From positions 1-64,000 of the forward strand of contig JAWKRR010000028.1 in assembly GCA_041389525.1 (NCBI GenBank): a stretch of 64,000 bases of DNA, in the 5' to 3' direction. Every line of letters begins with the position of its first letter. Position 1 is the first letter of the stretch. Both the position numbers and the translations under genes were made by a program. This DNA is from JACKFB01 sp041389525 (GTDB taxonomy: Bacteria; Myxococcota_A; UBA9042; PHBI01; JACKFB01). Of the stretch, positions 42,809-51,285 are shown in pieces. The notes beneath the pieces were generated by a model. The model made no database searches and had not been told where the DNA came from. It saw only the letters and a list, made by a program, of their open reading frames with translations.

Positions 42809-44221
42809 TCACGGATCTCGGGCTGGCTCGCTCGGCGCGGGTCGCGAGGCCTGCGCTTTGGCCCGGATGCGATCGAGCTCATTGAGCGCGGAGCGCACCT
42901 CTTCGGGCAGCAGGTGACCCAGCTCCTCGGACTGCACCGAGTCGCGCAGCGCAGCCCGGAGGCCTTCGCGCGTCTCCAGGTGGCGATCGGCTTCGGCCAT
43001 CACCTCCTCGTGCACCTTGGTCATGGGCATCAGGCGCTCCGCCGCGCTCGGCCACGCCAGCCCGCTGACCATCTCTTGAAAGCGCAGGGCGATCACCCGG
43101 CGCGCCGCCGAGGCCTCGGTCAGCTCGATCTGCGGCGCCGGGAGCCCGACCTGGATGCAGGCGTCGCCAAGGGCGTCGGAGAGCGTCCCGTCGGTCGCCT
43201 CGACGATCACGTGGTAGTGCGCCGACAGGCCGCCCGGCCACATCCGGTGCAGGTCGTCGTTGAAGCCGAGCAGGGGCTGCCCGTCGGCCAGCAGCCGCGC
43301 CAGCGGGCCGACCACGTCAGCCTCCGCCGCGTACCCGCCCAGGACCTCGGCCAGGGTCGGGTCCGGCAGCCGCGCGACCTCGCCCTCGACCCAGCGCCGT
43401 AGCTCGGCCTCCAGCCCCTGGCGACCCAGCCGCCCGAGATCCACCGCGCCGAGATCGGAGCGACTGAAGAAGCCCGCGGAATCGAGCCCGAGATGCTCGA
43501 GCACGCGATCCAGCAAGTCGAAATCGAGCAGATTTCGCCGATCGGGCACCGCGGTCTGCGACCAGGCGCCATCTACCCGCCGCAGCCGCTGCTCGGCGTC
43601 GCGCGCGATCTCGCCGCCCTGACGCGCCATGGCGCCGAGCCCGGTGGACACGTCGGTCAGCCAGTCGAGGACCTCGGTGTAGCTGCGCGCGATGCCCAGC
43701 GCCCGAGCGCCGCGCACGCCCGTGTCCCAAGCGGTCTCGAGGGACGGCCGCAGCTCGCGCGCCGCCTCCGCCAGGCCGAGCTGAAGCTCCGGCAGGCCGG
43801 CGAGCTGCTCGATGCCTTGCAGACGCATGCGGCGACGGCGGCGCCAGCGGTTCCACACGCCCAGGGCCTCGCCCTCCCAGCGTCGCACCACCCGCTGCAG
43901 CGACTGGTCGAGGGCGACCAGGCCTTCGTCGAGGCCTTCCTGCGCCTCGTCGTGGCCGTTGCCGGCGCGGGCCGCGAGCTGCTCCACGCGGTCGCGCAGT
44001 CCGGCGAGCAGCCCGTCGATGACCTCGCGCCCGTGGGCCGGATCGCGGCCGATGGTCTCGAGCATCAGCCGCTCGAGGGCCGCCACGTTGAAGCCCTCGC
44101 GGGTCGCCCGGCTCGACGCCGCCTCGGTCACCGCGGCCTGCACGTCGCGCAGATGGACGACCGCGGTCTTTCGAAACCCAAGCGGGTCCGCCTCGAGCTG
44201 GCTCATGGCGTCCGCGCCCAT
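42809..44221 (-). CDS. helical partner of the tubulin-like protein (start region uncertain)
   Basis: This is a 470-residue soluble protein from the ATG at 44221. It is mainly helical, rich in Leu, Ala, Glu and Arg. There is an amphipathic segment to residue about 125, a basic patch RWRRRRRMRLQG near 127-137, and no Cys cluster. I do not recognise a family. In the same frame upstream of 44221, codons stay open back to 44352 and encode a continuous charged helix (EHARAWLIERLDRLEESVAD), but there is no ATG, GTG or TTG start there. A separate GTG in another frame carries a good ribosome site (see 44290-44355). The true N-terminus is therefore probably longer and cut by a frameshift or sequence error. 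It follows the tubulin-like gene on the same strand. Confidence 0.7.
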   Translation of the reverse strand: MGADAMSQLEADPLGFRKTAVVHLRDVQAAVTEAASSRATREGFNVAALERLMLETIGRDPAHGREVIDGLLAGLRDRVEQLAARAGNGHDEAQEGLDEGLVALDQSLQRVVRRWEGEALGVWNRWRRRRRMRLQGIEQLAGLPELQLGLAEAARELRPSLETAWDTGVRGARALGIARSYTEVLDWLTDVSTGLGAMARQGGEIARDAEQRLRRVDGAWSQTAVPDRRNLLDFDLLDRVLEHLGLDSAGFFSRSDLGAVDLGRLGRQGLEAELRRWVEGEVARLPDPTLAEVLGGYAAEADVVGPLARLLADGQPLLGFNDDLHRMWPGGLSAHYHVIVEATDGTLSDALGDACIQVGLPAPQIELTEASAARRVIALRFQEMVSGLAWPSAAERLMPMTKVHEEVMAEADRHLETREGLRAALRDSVQSEELGHLLPEEVRSALNELDRIRAKAQASRPAPSEPARDP

Positions 44222-44289
44222 CTCCGACGCGATGTGGTGCAGGTCGGCGGCGTCGGCGACGCTCTCCTCGAGGCGGTCGAGCCGCTCGA

Positions 44290-44355
44290 TCAGCCAGGCG
44301 CGGGCGTGCTCAGCGTCGCGAAATGCCGCTCTTTCTTCTGGGTTCCCGACTTCAC
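44290..44355 (-). other. well-positioned GTG start in the wrong frame for the helical partner
   Basis: A GTG at 44355-44353 overlaps the stop of the tubulin-like gene (GTGA) and has GGAGG (44363-44367) 7 bases upstream. It reads 21 residues (starting MKSGTQKKERHF) and stops at 44290. The frame that continues for 470 residues past 44221 is shifted by one base and is open from 44352 onward. A single-base deletion or insertion between about 44290 and 44350 would join them. This is either a sequence error, a real inactivating indel, or use of an unusual start further in. Confidence 0.55.
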
Positions 44356-45542
44356 GACGCCGCCTCCGGTTCGGCCGCCACTTCGGCCGCAGCGACCTCG
44401 GCGCCGGCGCTCTCGGCCGCCGCAGACGGCACCGCGACGCGCTCGCTCGAAGCGACCTCGTCAGGCTCGACGCCGAAGAGCCCGCGCAGGCCCGAGGCCG
44501 CGCCGGTCTCGGGCAGCGCCTCGAAGAGCTTGCCGCCCAGCCGCATCAGCGCCCGCTCAGCCAGCGCCCGCTTGAAGTCGGCAAGGTCCACCCAGGCGCG
44601 GGTCTCGTGGACGGCGTGGACGTAGGTCCGGTGGCCCGCGAGCACCCGGTCGCTCCAGTGCATCTCGGCGTCGGCGAATCGCGCGCGGGTCCGCTCGTAG
44701 AGCCGGTCGCCGCCGATGGTCCCGACCAGGAAATCGACGACCCGGTCGCTAAGCGCCTCCAGCCGCCCGCCCAGCCGCCGCCCGGTGGTCCCCAGGTGGC
44801 GCCAGCGCGTGTTTCCGTAGCGCTCGTCGAAGGCGAAGACGTTGTCGACGAGCCGCCCGTCGAAGCTCTGCCAGCCCTGGGAGTCGTCCACCCACGTGTC
44901 GTAGGTGTGGACGCGGGCGTGGTGGTCGATGAGGCGCAGGGCCTCGACGAAGTTGGCCTGGAAGATGCGCCCGACCGCGGGGTCCAGCTCTTCGGCGCCG
45001 ACCGGGAAGAGGATCACGCCCTGAATGGCGGCGTCGGGGAAGACCGAGCGCACGTAGCGAGGCAGGTCGAGGACGCTGCCGCGGCTGGTGCCGCTGACCG
45101 GTGACCAGACGATGAAGATCTCGGGCGCTTTGCCACCTTGGGCCGCGAGGCGACGGGCGAAGGCTTGCAGATGCTGCATCAGCATCGGGCGCGCGGCCTT
45201 CACCATGAGGCGGCCGATGGCGGGGACCATGCAGGCGCCGTTGTCGGGGCCGTGGACCAGGAGGGATTCCCAGTCCTCGCGCCATGCGTCGCGGAACTCG
45301 GTGCGGCGCCAAGCGAGGGCTTCGCGCACCTGAACCATCGAGAGGGGCACGAAGGGCACGCGGTCGGCGGGGAGGCGGGCCGCGGCGTGGCGCGAGCGGG
45401 TCTGCTCGTCGCCGTCCGTGGCCAGCGCGTAGACGTGATCCGGCCACCCGTCGGCGTCGTCGCGAAGACGCACACAGGTAGGCAGCACCACGCGGTTTAC
45501 GACCTCGGTGCCCGCGCCAATAATAATGAAGGGCTGTCGCAT
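44352..45542 (-). CDS. divergent tubulin/FtsZ-like protein (Tubulin_2-like)
   Basis: This is a 396-residue protein. It has the layout of the bacterial tubulin-like family: N-terminal strand and turn PFIIIGAGTEVVNRVVLPTC, then ALATDGDEQ near 39-47 (a nucleotide-site Asp), HGPDNGACMVPAIGRLM at 98-113, and EIFIVWSPVSGTSRGSVLDL at 141-160, which sits where the Gly-rich phosphate loop GGTGSG lies. Here it reads SGTSRGS, so the loop is degenerate. Next, VILFP and NFVEALRLID match later segments, and VDNVFAFDE matches the family signature near its nucleotide-binding end. The C-terminal 30 residues are Ala/Glu-rich. No ribosome site precedes the ATG, so the message may be leaderless. Confidence 0.75.
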   Translation of the reverse strand: MRQPFIIIGAGTEVVNRVVLPTCVRLRDDADGWPDHVYALATDGDEQTRSRHAAARLPADRVPFVPLSMVQVREALAWRRTEFRDAWREDWESLLVHGPDNGACMVPAIGRLMVKAARPMLMQHLQAFARRLAAQGGKAPEIFIVWSPVSGTSRGSVLDLPRYVRSVFPDAAIQGVILFPVGAEELDPAVGRIFQANFVEALRLIDHHARVHTYDTWVDDSQGWQSFDGRLVDNVFAFDERYGNTRWRHLGTTGRRLGGRLEALSDRVVDFLVGTIGGDRLYERTRARFADAEMHWSDRVLAGHRTYVHAVHETRAWVDLADFKRALAERALMRLGGKLFEALPETGAASGLRGLFGVEPDEVASSERVAVPSAAAESAGAEVAAAEVAAEPEAAS

Positions 45543-45824
45543 CGGGGGGAGTGTCGCCTACAAGCGGGGCGTCGTCAGATTTCGCGGGTGTTCGCCGACC
45601 GAGCGCCCGTGGGGCGGGCCATCGCACGTCGCCGCGCCGCCGTCTACAGGGAGATCGGGGTCGCCTGGGAGGAACGCGGGGCGTGCTCGCCCTGCCCTGC
45701 CGCAGCGACGCGGGACGCCGCCGTGACTCGACCGGCTCGCCCCGCGGGGGGTGCCGAACGCTGTCATCGGCGGCCGCGTTCGTGATATCTGGTGCGTCGC
45801 CATGTCGCCATGTCGAGGTCGAGC

Positions 45825-46964
45825 ATGACCGCATCTAGATCGCCCCGCTCTCTGCCGCAGGCTCTGCGTTTCGCTGTCAGCTCCGCGCTGCGTGGATCCC
45901 GGATGGGGCTGCTCGCCGCCGCGTTCGCGTTCGCGGCGGTCGCCGGGCTGGGCCTGATGGTCGCTGCGCCTGCGCACGCCGTGGGCAACTGCAACGGCAA
46001 GCAGTGCGGGCCCGACGGGGACGGCGGGACCTGCGGCGGTTGCCCACAGAGCTTCATCTGCAACGGCACCGGGCAGTGCATCCCCACCTGCCAGGACTGG
46101 TGCGGCGCGAGGAATCTGAAGTGCGGGCCCGACGGCTGCGGCGGGCAGTGCGGCAAGTGCGGACCGGGCCAGGAGTGCGGCGAGGAGGGGGTCTGCACCG
46201 GCGAGTGCATCCCGGACTGCTCGGGCAAGACCTGCGGCGACGACGAGTGCGGCGGCTCCTGCGGCGGCGGCCCGGTGACCGACGCGTGCATCAACTATCA
46301 GTGTGAGGCCGGCGCCTGCGTGAAGCAGTGCGAACTGAAGAACTGTGGCCCCGACGGCTGCGGCAGCGTGTGCGGAAACTGCCTTGTAGGGAACACCTGC
46401 GAGAGCGGGGTCTGCGCGAAGTGCACCAGCGTGGACTGCACCGGAAAGCAGTGCGGCGACGACGGGTGCGGCGGCTCCTGCGGGAGCTGCCCGGCCGACC
46501 AGAGCTGCTCGAACAATAAGTGCATCGGCGGCTGCGAGGCGGACTGCTCGGGGCGGCAGTGCGGACCTGACGGGTGCGGTGGTTCCTGCGGCGATTGCCC
46601 CTCGGCGCTGAGCTGCGTCGGCGGGTCCTGCGCGTGCGTCCCCGCCTGCTCCGGCAAGGAGTGCGGCCCCGACGGCTGCGGCGGGATCTGCGGAAACTGC
46701 GGCACCGGGGAGACCTGCGACTCGGCGAACGGCCGCTGCGTGGTGACGACGCCGCGCACGCCCGGCGGCAACATCGGCTCGACGGAGTGCCCCGCCGGCT
46801 TCACCTGGGACTCGCTGGCGGCGAGCTGCGTGAAGGGCTCGACGCCGGGTTCAGGCGCCACCGAGGGCAGCGGCGGCTGCGCGGGTGGCGCTGGCGGGGT
46901 CGCTTGGCTCGGCGGGCTGCTGCTGGCGTTGGCGATGATGCGGCGGCGCCGCGCGACCACGTGA
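45825..46964 (+). CDS. Cys-rich secreted protein with MYXO-CTERM-type tail
   Basis: This is a 379-residue protein. The ATG at 45825 has GAGG 7-11 bases upstream; the frame is open to 45792. A long signal peptide ends near residue 52 (AAPAHA). The mature region has about eight units of CGPDGCGGxCGxC type, each with 8 or so Cys, such as CSGKTCGDDECGGSCGGG. The C-terminus is GSGGCAGGAGGVAWLGGLL, then LALAMMRRRR: a Cys, a hydrophobic span and an Arg cluster, matching the MYXO-CTERM sorting signal that gives surface anchoring in myxobacteria. Its stop overlaps the start of the next gene (GTGA), so it shares an operon with the radical SAM gene. It could be that enzyme's substrate. Confidence 0.87.
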   Translation: MTASRSPRSLPQALRFAVSSALRGSRMGLLAAAFAFAAVAGLGLMVAAPAHAVGNCNGKQCGPDGDGGTCGGCPQSFICNGTGQCIPTCQDWCGARNLKCGPDGCGGQCGKCGPGQECGEEGVCTGECIPDCSGKTCGDDECGGSCGGGPVTDACINYQCEAGACVKQCELKNCGPDGCGSVCGNCLVGNTCESGVCAKCTSVDCTGKQCGDDGCGGSCGSCPADQSCSNNKCIGGCEADCSGRQCGPDGCGGSCGDCPSALSCVGGSCACVPACSGKECGPDGCGGICGNCGTGETCDSANGRCVVTTPRTPGGNIGSTECPAGFTWDSLAASCVKGSTPGSGATEGSGGCAGGAGGVAWLGGLLLALAMMRRRRATT

Positions 46965-48814
46965 ACCGAGACGCGGCGTCTTCGGTGAACGGCGCCGACG
47001 CGTTCCGGGTCGTCGGGGGCGAGCGGACGGTTCACGCGCTGCACGGCCCGCAGCACCTGGGTGAGCCGCTGTGGCCGGAGCCCTACCTGCACGCCGCCGG
47101 CAGCGAGGCGGCCGCGCGGGCCTGGGCGGGGCGCGGGCTGGCGGCGGCCGCGACGGAGCGCTGGGAGCACGGGCTGCTCGCGGAGGTCTGCGACCGCGAC
47201 CGGCTCGACGCGCTGGCGGCCCAGTGGGGCGAATCGCGAGTCGCGGACGCGCGGATCGGGAGGGTGGACGGCCGCGGGCCGGAGCCGGCCGACCTCGCGG
47301 CGATGGCGCGCTTGGGGGCGCGGGGCTGGCTGCGCCCGCTGGTGCGCGCGTTCGAGCACGTGGGTGCGAAGGCGGCGTGGGTAGGCGGTGGTGACGCCGA
47401 CCTGGGCGGAGAGCACGCGCCGGCCCTGGCGGCGATTCGAGCGGCGAAGACGCGGCCGCGGCTGGCGGTCCTCGAGGCGTGGATGGCGCAGCGGAGCGAG
47501 CCCAGCCTCGAAGGCGACGACGCCGAGATCGCCGCCTGGGGCCTCGGCGAAGACCCGGAGCCGCCCCCGCCGTGGCGCGGCGCCTGGATCGCGCTGGAGT
47601 GCCTGGACCGCGCCCTCGACGCCTACGCCGGCGGCCGCTCGTGGTTCATCGAGCGGGTCCCCGAGCACTGTCGCGCCCTGTGGCCCCTGAGAAATCTCAT
47701 GCGGCTGGCCGACCGCAGCGGCTGCGCCCTGGCCGAGATGCGGTTTTCGGACTTCGAGGCCCTGGAGGCCTTCGCGCCCGAGCTGCCGGTCCTCTGCCTG
47801 GACCGCGAGATCTACGGCGGCGGCTTCGACCACGACCTCTTCCACCGGCTCTGCCCGATGCCCCGCACCGGGTCACGGCGCGCCGACGAGTGGGGCCTCC
47901 TGGCCATCGAGTCCGCCGCTCAGGCCTTCAACGGCTTGGTCTTCGACGGCCGCCACCTGGGCCCGACCTACGACGGGCACGCCCGCTGGCGTGGCTACGC
48001 GCTCTTTGAGGCGATGGAGCGAGCCTTCGGGCTGAGCACGCTGCCGGAGCAGCTCGCCGCGTTTCGGATCCTCGGGCTGGTCTGCCACCCTCGCTTCTCC
48101 GGCGACGCGGCGGCGGTCTGGGCTGCGCTGGTCCCGAACGGGGTGTCGCCCGCGGCCGCCGAGCGCCTCATCGCGCGCTACGGGCGCTACGTTCGGCTCG
48201 ACGCCGCCTGGGTAGACGGGCTGCACGCCCGCTACGAGACCGCGGCCTTCCACGCCTTCGGTGGGCTGCTGAGCGACCGCTTCGCCGGCAGCCTCCGCCA
48301 GACCTTCGCGGCGGTGGACCGCATGGTGCGCGACGCCGAGGACGTCGACCTGCGCACCACCGACCTCGCGGCGACCGGGCAGGCCGCCGAGGCCGCGGAG
48401 GGCGCCCGCTGGCTGGCGCAGAAGTGCGCGGAGCTTGAGCACCTGACCCAGCGCCAGGGCGCCCCGGAGCTGGCCCGCCGCGCGGGCCTCGACGCGGTGG
48501 CCGGCGAAGCACGCGAGCTGCGCGCGCGCTTGGTGGCTGTCCGCGATGCCGCGGCCCAGGCGGCCCAGGGCCGACCCTCCGAGTCGCGAGACACCGAGAC
48601 GCTCGAGCGAGCGGCCACGGCGCTGGCCCACGACCTCGATTCCCTCGCCCACCGGTTCGACGGCAGCGTCCGAACGCTCCGTGCCGCGCAGGCCGACGGT
48701 CTGGGCGGCCCCGCCATCCCGGAGGACTTCCGGACCGCGGTCCGCGAGCTCTTCCACGGCGTGGACTGCACGCCACCCGCGCACTTCGGCGCCGACTCGC
48801 CGGGGGCCGCGTGA
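46961..48814 (+). CDS. 617-residue protein of unknown function in the radical SAM operon
   Basis: This protein starts at a GTG that overlaps the Cys-rich gene stop; a GTG at 46985 is an alternative. No signal peptide or membrane span is seen. Residues about 1-390 are a mixed alpha/beta region with Trp-rich segments (RSWFIERVPEHCRALWPLRN, GPTYDGHARWRGYALFEAME). Residues about 400-600 are helical with coiled-coil potential (RARLVAVRDAAAQAAQGRPS). No family is recognised, and no catalytic motif is certain. A 4-base overlap follows with the next gene, so it is translated with the 824-residue protein. It may be a scaffold or recognition partner for the modifying enzymes. Confidence 0.72.
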   Translation: MNRDAASSVNGADAFRVVGGERTVHALHGPQHLGEPLWPEPYLHAAGSEAAARAWAGRGLAAAATERWEHGLLAEVCDRDRLDALAAQWGESRVADARIGRVDGRGPEPADLAAMARLGARGWLRPLVRAFEHVGAKAAWVGGGDADLGGEHAPALAAIRAAKTRPRLAVLEAWMAQRSEPSLEGDDAEIAAWGLGEDPEPPPPWRGAWIALECLDRALDAYAGGRSWFIERVPEHCRALWPLRNLMRLADRSGCALAEMRFSDFEALEAFAPELPVLCLDREIYGGGFDHDLFHRLCPMPRTGSRRADEWGLLAIESAAQAFNGLVFDGRHLGPTYDGHARWRGYALFEAMERAFGLSTLPEQLAAFRILGLVCHPRFSGDAAAVWAALVPNGVSPAAAERLIARYGRYVRLDAAWVDGLHARYETAAFHAFGGLLSDRFAGSLRQTFAAVDRMVRDAEDVDLRTTDLAATGQAAEAAEGARWLAQKCAELEHLTQRQGAPELARRAGLDAVAGEARELRARLVAVRDAAAQAAQGRPSESRDTETLERAATALAHDLDSLAHRFDGSVRTLRAAQADGLGGPAIPEDFRTAVRELFHGVDCTPPAHFGADSPGAA

Positions 48815-51285
48815 CCCTCCCAGAGCCCCCCCTGCGCGAGGCCCTAGCCCGCGCCGCCGGATGGCTGGCCGCGCAGCCCGGGCTCCCCATCCTCGAGGCC
48901 CGCGCGGCGACCGGCGCCACGATCCGCTGCAGCGACCTGCCCTACGCCGCCGCCGCCGCCGCCTGGCTCACCCGCCGCACCGCGGCGCTGGCGCCCCCCG
49001 ATTCGCGAGTCGCCACCTGGCTAAAAGACGCCTGTGACCCCGACGGCTGGGTGCGCTTCTTCGGCCCCGCCCACCCCGATCTCATCGGCCCCGACCTCGA
49101 TGACACCGCGCTCACCTGGTCGGAGCGCCGCGCGCTCACCGGCGACGAGCCCCCCACAGCGCTGCATGCCGCCGTCCTCGCCGCCCGACGCTCGAGCGGC
49201 GCCTTCGACACCTGGCCCTCCCCGCCCGAAGACGGCCCGCCCTCCGAGATCGACGCCGTGGCCCACACCAACGTCGTCGCCTACCTCGCCGCCCTCGGCC
49301 ACCGCGAGCCCGACGCCTGGCTGGCGGCCCACCTCGCCGACAACCCGGTCGCCGAGGGCCGCCGCGCCGCCGGCACCCCCTACTACCCCGACCCCGCCGC
49401 CCTGCCGGTCTTCCTCCGTCGCGCCGTCGATCTCGGCGCCACCCACCGCGCCGCCACCCCAAAAAACCTCGACATTCACACGCTCCTCGGAGCCTGCGCC
49501 CTCGCCGTCCCCGGCCAACCCAGCGCGGCCCTCGCCGCCCGCGCCCTCCTCTCGCTCCAAGCCCCCGACGGCGCGTTCCCCTGGGCGCCCGTCTTCGTCG
49601 GCGGCCCGCGCACAGGCTTCCCCGGCGGCGCGACCCTCGCGCGCCCATCCTTCGGCGGCCCCGTGCTCTCGACCGCGCTCGCCGTCGACGCCTTGGCGCG
49701 CATGCTCGGCCTGCCCCTGCCCGCCGCGCCGCCAGCCCGCCCCGCGCCAGCCCCGATGCCCGACACCGCGGCGAGCTGGCCCCTGCTCGCCGGCCCGCTG
49801 GACGTCCAGCACACCCTGGTCGCCCGCGAGCTCGCCTCAGCGCTGCGCCCCTTCCTCGTGGGCCCCGCCGGCGAGCTGCCCCTCGACCTCGGGCCGACCG
49901 AGGCAGGCCAGCCCGCCTTCTGCGCGGCCGGCCCCTGGAGCGTCAGCTACCGCGGCCCCCGCGCCCCCGACGCCGCCGAGGCCCGCGCGCTGCGAGCCCT
50001 CGCCCACCGCCTCGCCGAGCGCCTCCCCCAAGGCCCACCCCCGCCCGCCGCGCGCCCGCCGTCCGCTCCCCCTGAGCCCGCGATGCCCTCCGTTTTCGCT
50101 GATCTCGCCTCACGATTCGAGGCCGCGCCCGTCGCCTCCGGCCCCATCCGCGTCCACCTCGAACCCGACGCCACCGCCGCGCCCGCCGCCCCCGCGCTCG
50201 CCGCCGCCCTCAGCACCGCCCGCAGACGCCGCCTCACCCTCGAGCTCAGCGGCCTCGCCCACTGCGCCCTCCCCAGCGACGAAGCCTGGCTGGTCTCAAG
50301 CCAGCCCGTCCGCCCCCCCGCCGCGGCCTGCCACCGCTGCGTCCGCGCCCCTGTGTGCCCCGGCCCGGGCCCCCACCGCCTCCGCCCGCGCACCTCCGAC
50401 ACGCCCTGGTTCCCCCTCGACCGCCTCGCCACCGCCTGGCGCGCCCACTTCGCCACCCCGCCGGCCGCCCTCTGGCCCGCCTTCGCCGCCGCCCTCCACG
50501 ACCTCGGCCGCGGCCCCGATCTCGGCGACACCCTCTGGTCCCCCACCCTCGCCGTCGACGTGACCGCCGGCCGCCTCGACCCGAGCTGGCGCCTGGCCGC
50601 CTTCTACGGCCGCCGCGACGGCACCCGCGCCCCCGGCGCCGCCCTCCTCCACGCGCTGCCAGCCCTCGCCGCCACAGCGCAGTCCGCCGCGACCCCCTTC
50701 ACCACCGACGCCCACGGCCTCCGCGACGCCCTGACCCCCGCCGCCGCGCGCCTCCCCGCCTACCCGGGCCTCCAGGTCGACCCCACCCCCACCGGCGCCT
50801 CCGCCGCCCTCAGCGTCTACCTCGACACCGACCACCTCCCCGCCGCCGAGGCCTGGGCCGCAGCCCAATCCGTCGCCATCCGCCTCGGCCTCACCCTCGC
50901 GTCGCCGCCGGCCGCCCCGCGCCTGCTCGGCCTCTCCGCCCACCTCGACGCCCGCGGCGCCGCCACCCTCGACCTCTACGCCCGCCTGGACCTCCGCAGC
51001 CCCGCCGCCTGGTCCCCGCCCCCGGACTCGCCGGCCGCCGGCCACCTCGACGCCATCGCCACCCTCCGCGTCACCGCCGACGCCCCGCCCGCCGTCCGCA
51101 AGTGGGACCTCCCCTTCTGGCCGCAGGCCGTCGACGACGACGCGGTGATCGCCGCCCTCCAACTCACCGATCCATCAGGCGCCACCACGCTAAAAGCGCT
51201 GCTCGCCGCGCCGGAGTTCACCCTGCACCCGACCACCCTCGGCACCCGCCTCGACGGCCGCCGTCTCTACCTCCGCGTATGCTGA
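48811..51285 (+). CDS. toroid-like protein with an FeS-type Cys cluster
   Basis: This is an 824-residue protein; the GTG start overlaps the upstream stop. Residues about 1-330 have the repeat pattern of alpha/alpha-toroid (prenyltransferase/squalene-cyclase-type) domains: DPDGWVRFFGPAH, LDDTALTWSERR, SSGAFDTWP, LQAPDGAFPWAP. Residues about 440-520 carry LELSGLAHCALP and CHRCVRAPVC (Cys507, Cys510, Cys516), which resemble the auxiliary-cluster region near the end of many radical SAM proteins, but this protein has no CxxxCxxC radical SAM motif of its own. The final 270 residues are beta-rich with AALSVYLDTDHLP and LDLYARLDL. The radical SAM enzyme is encoded immediately downstream with a 7-base overlap. 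Function unknown; a partner of that enzyme is likely. Confidence 0.72.
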   Translation: MTLPEPPLREALARAAGWLAAQPGLPILEARAATGATIRCSDLPYAAAAAAWLTRRTAALAPPDSRVATWLKDACDPDGWVRFFGPAHPDLIGPDLDDTALTWSERRALTGDEPPTALHAAVLAARRSSGAFDTWPSPPEDGPPSEIDAVAHTNVVAYLAALGHREPDAWLAAHLADNPVAEGRRAAGTPYYPDPAALPVFLRRAVDLGATHRAATPKNLDIHTLLGACALAVPGQPSAALAARALLSLQAPDGAFPWAPVFVGGPRTGFPGGATLARPSFGGPVLSTALAVDALARMLGLPLPAAPPARPAPAPMPDTAASWPLLAGPLDVQHTLVARELASALRPFLVGPAGELPLDLGPTEAGQPAFCAAGPWSVSYRGPRAPDAAEARALRALAHRLAERLPQGPPPPAARPPSAPPEPAMPSVFADLASRFEAAPVASGPIRVHLEPDATAAPAAPALAAALSTARRRRLTLELSGLAHCALPSDEAWLVSSQPVRPPAAACHRCVRAPVCPGPGPHRLRPRTSDTPWFPLDRLATAWRAHFATPPAALWPAFAAALHDLGRGPDLGDTLWSPTLAVDVTAGRLDPSWRLAAFYGRRDGTRAPGAALLHALPALAATAQSAATPFTTDAHGLRDALTPAAARLPAYPGLQVDPTPTGASAALSVYLDTDHLPAAEAWAAAQSVAIRLGLTLASPPAAPRLLGLSAHLDARGAATLDLYARLDLRSPAAWSPPPDSPAAGHLDAIATLRVTADAPPAVRKWDLPFWPQAVDDDAVIAALQLTDPSGATTLKALLAAPEFTLHPTTLGTRLDGRRLYLRVC

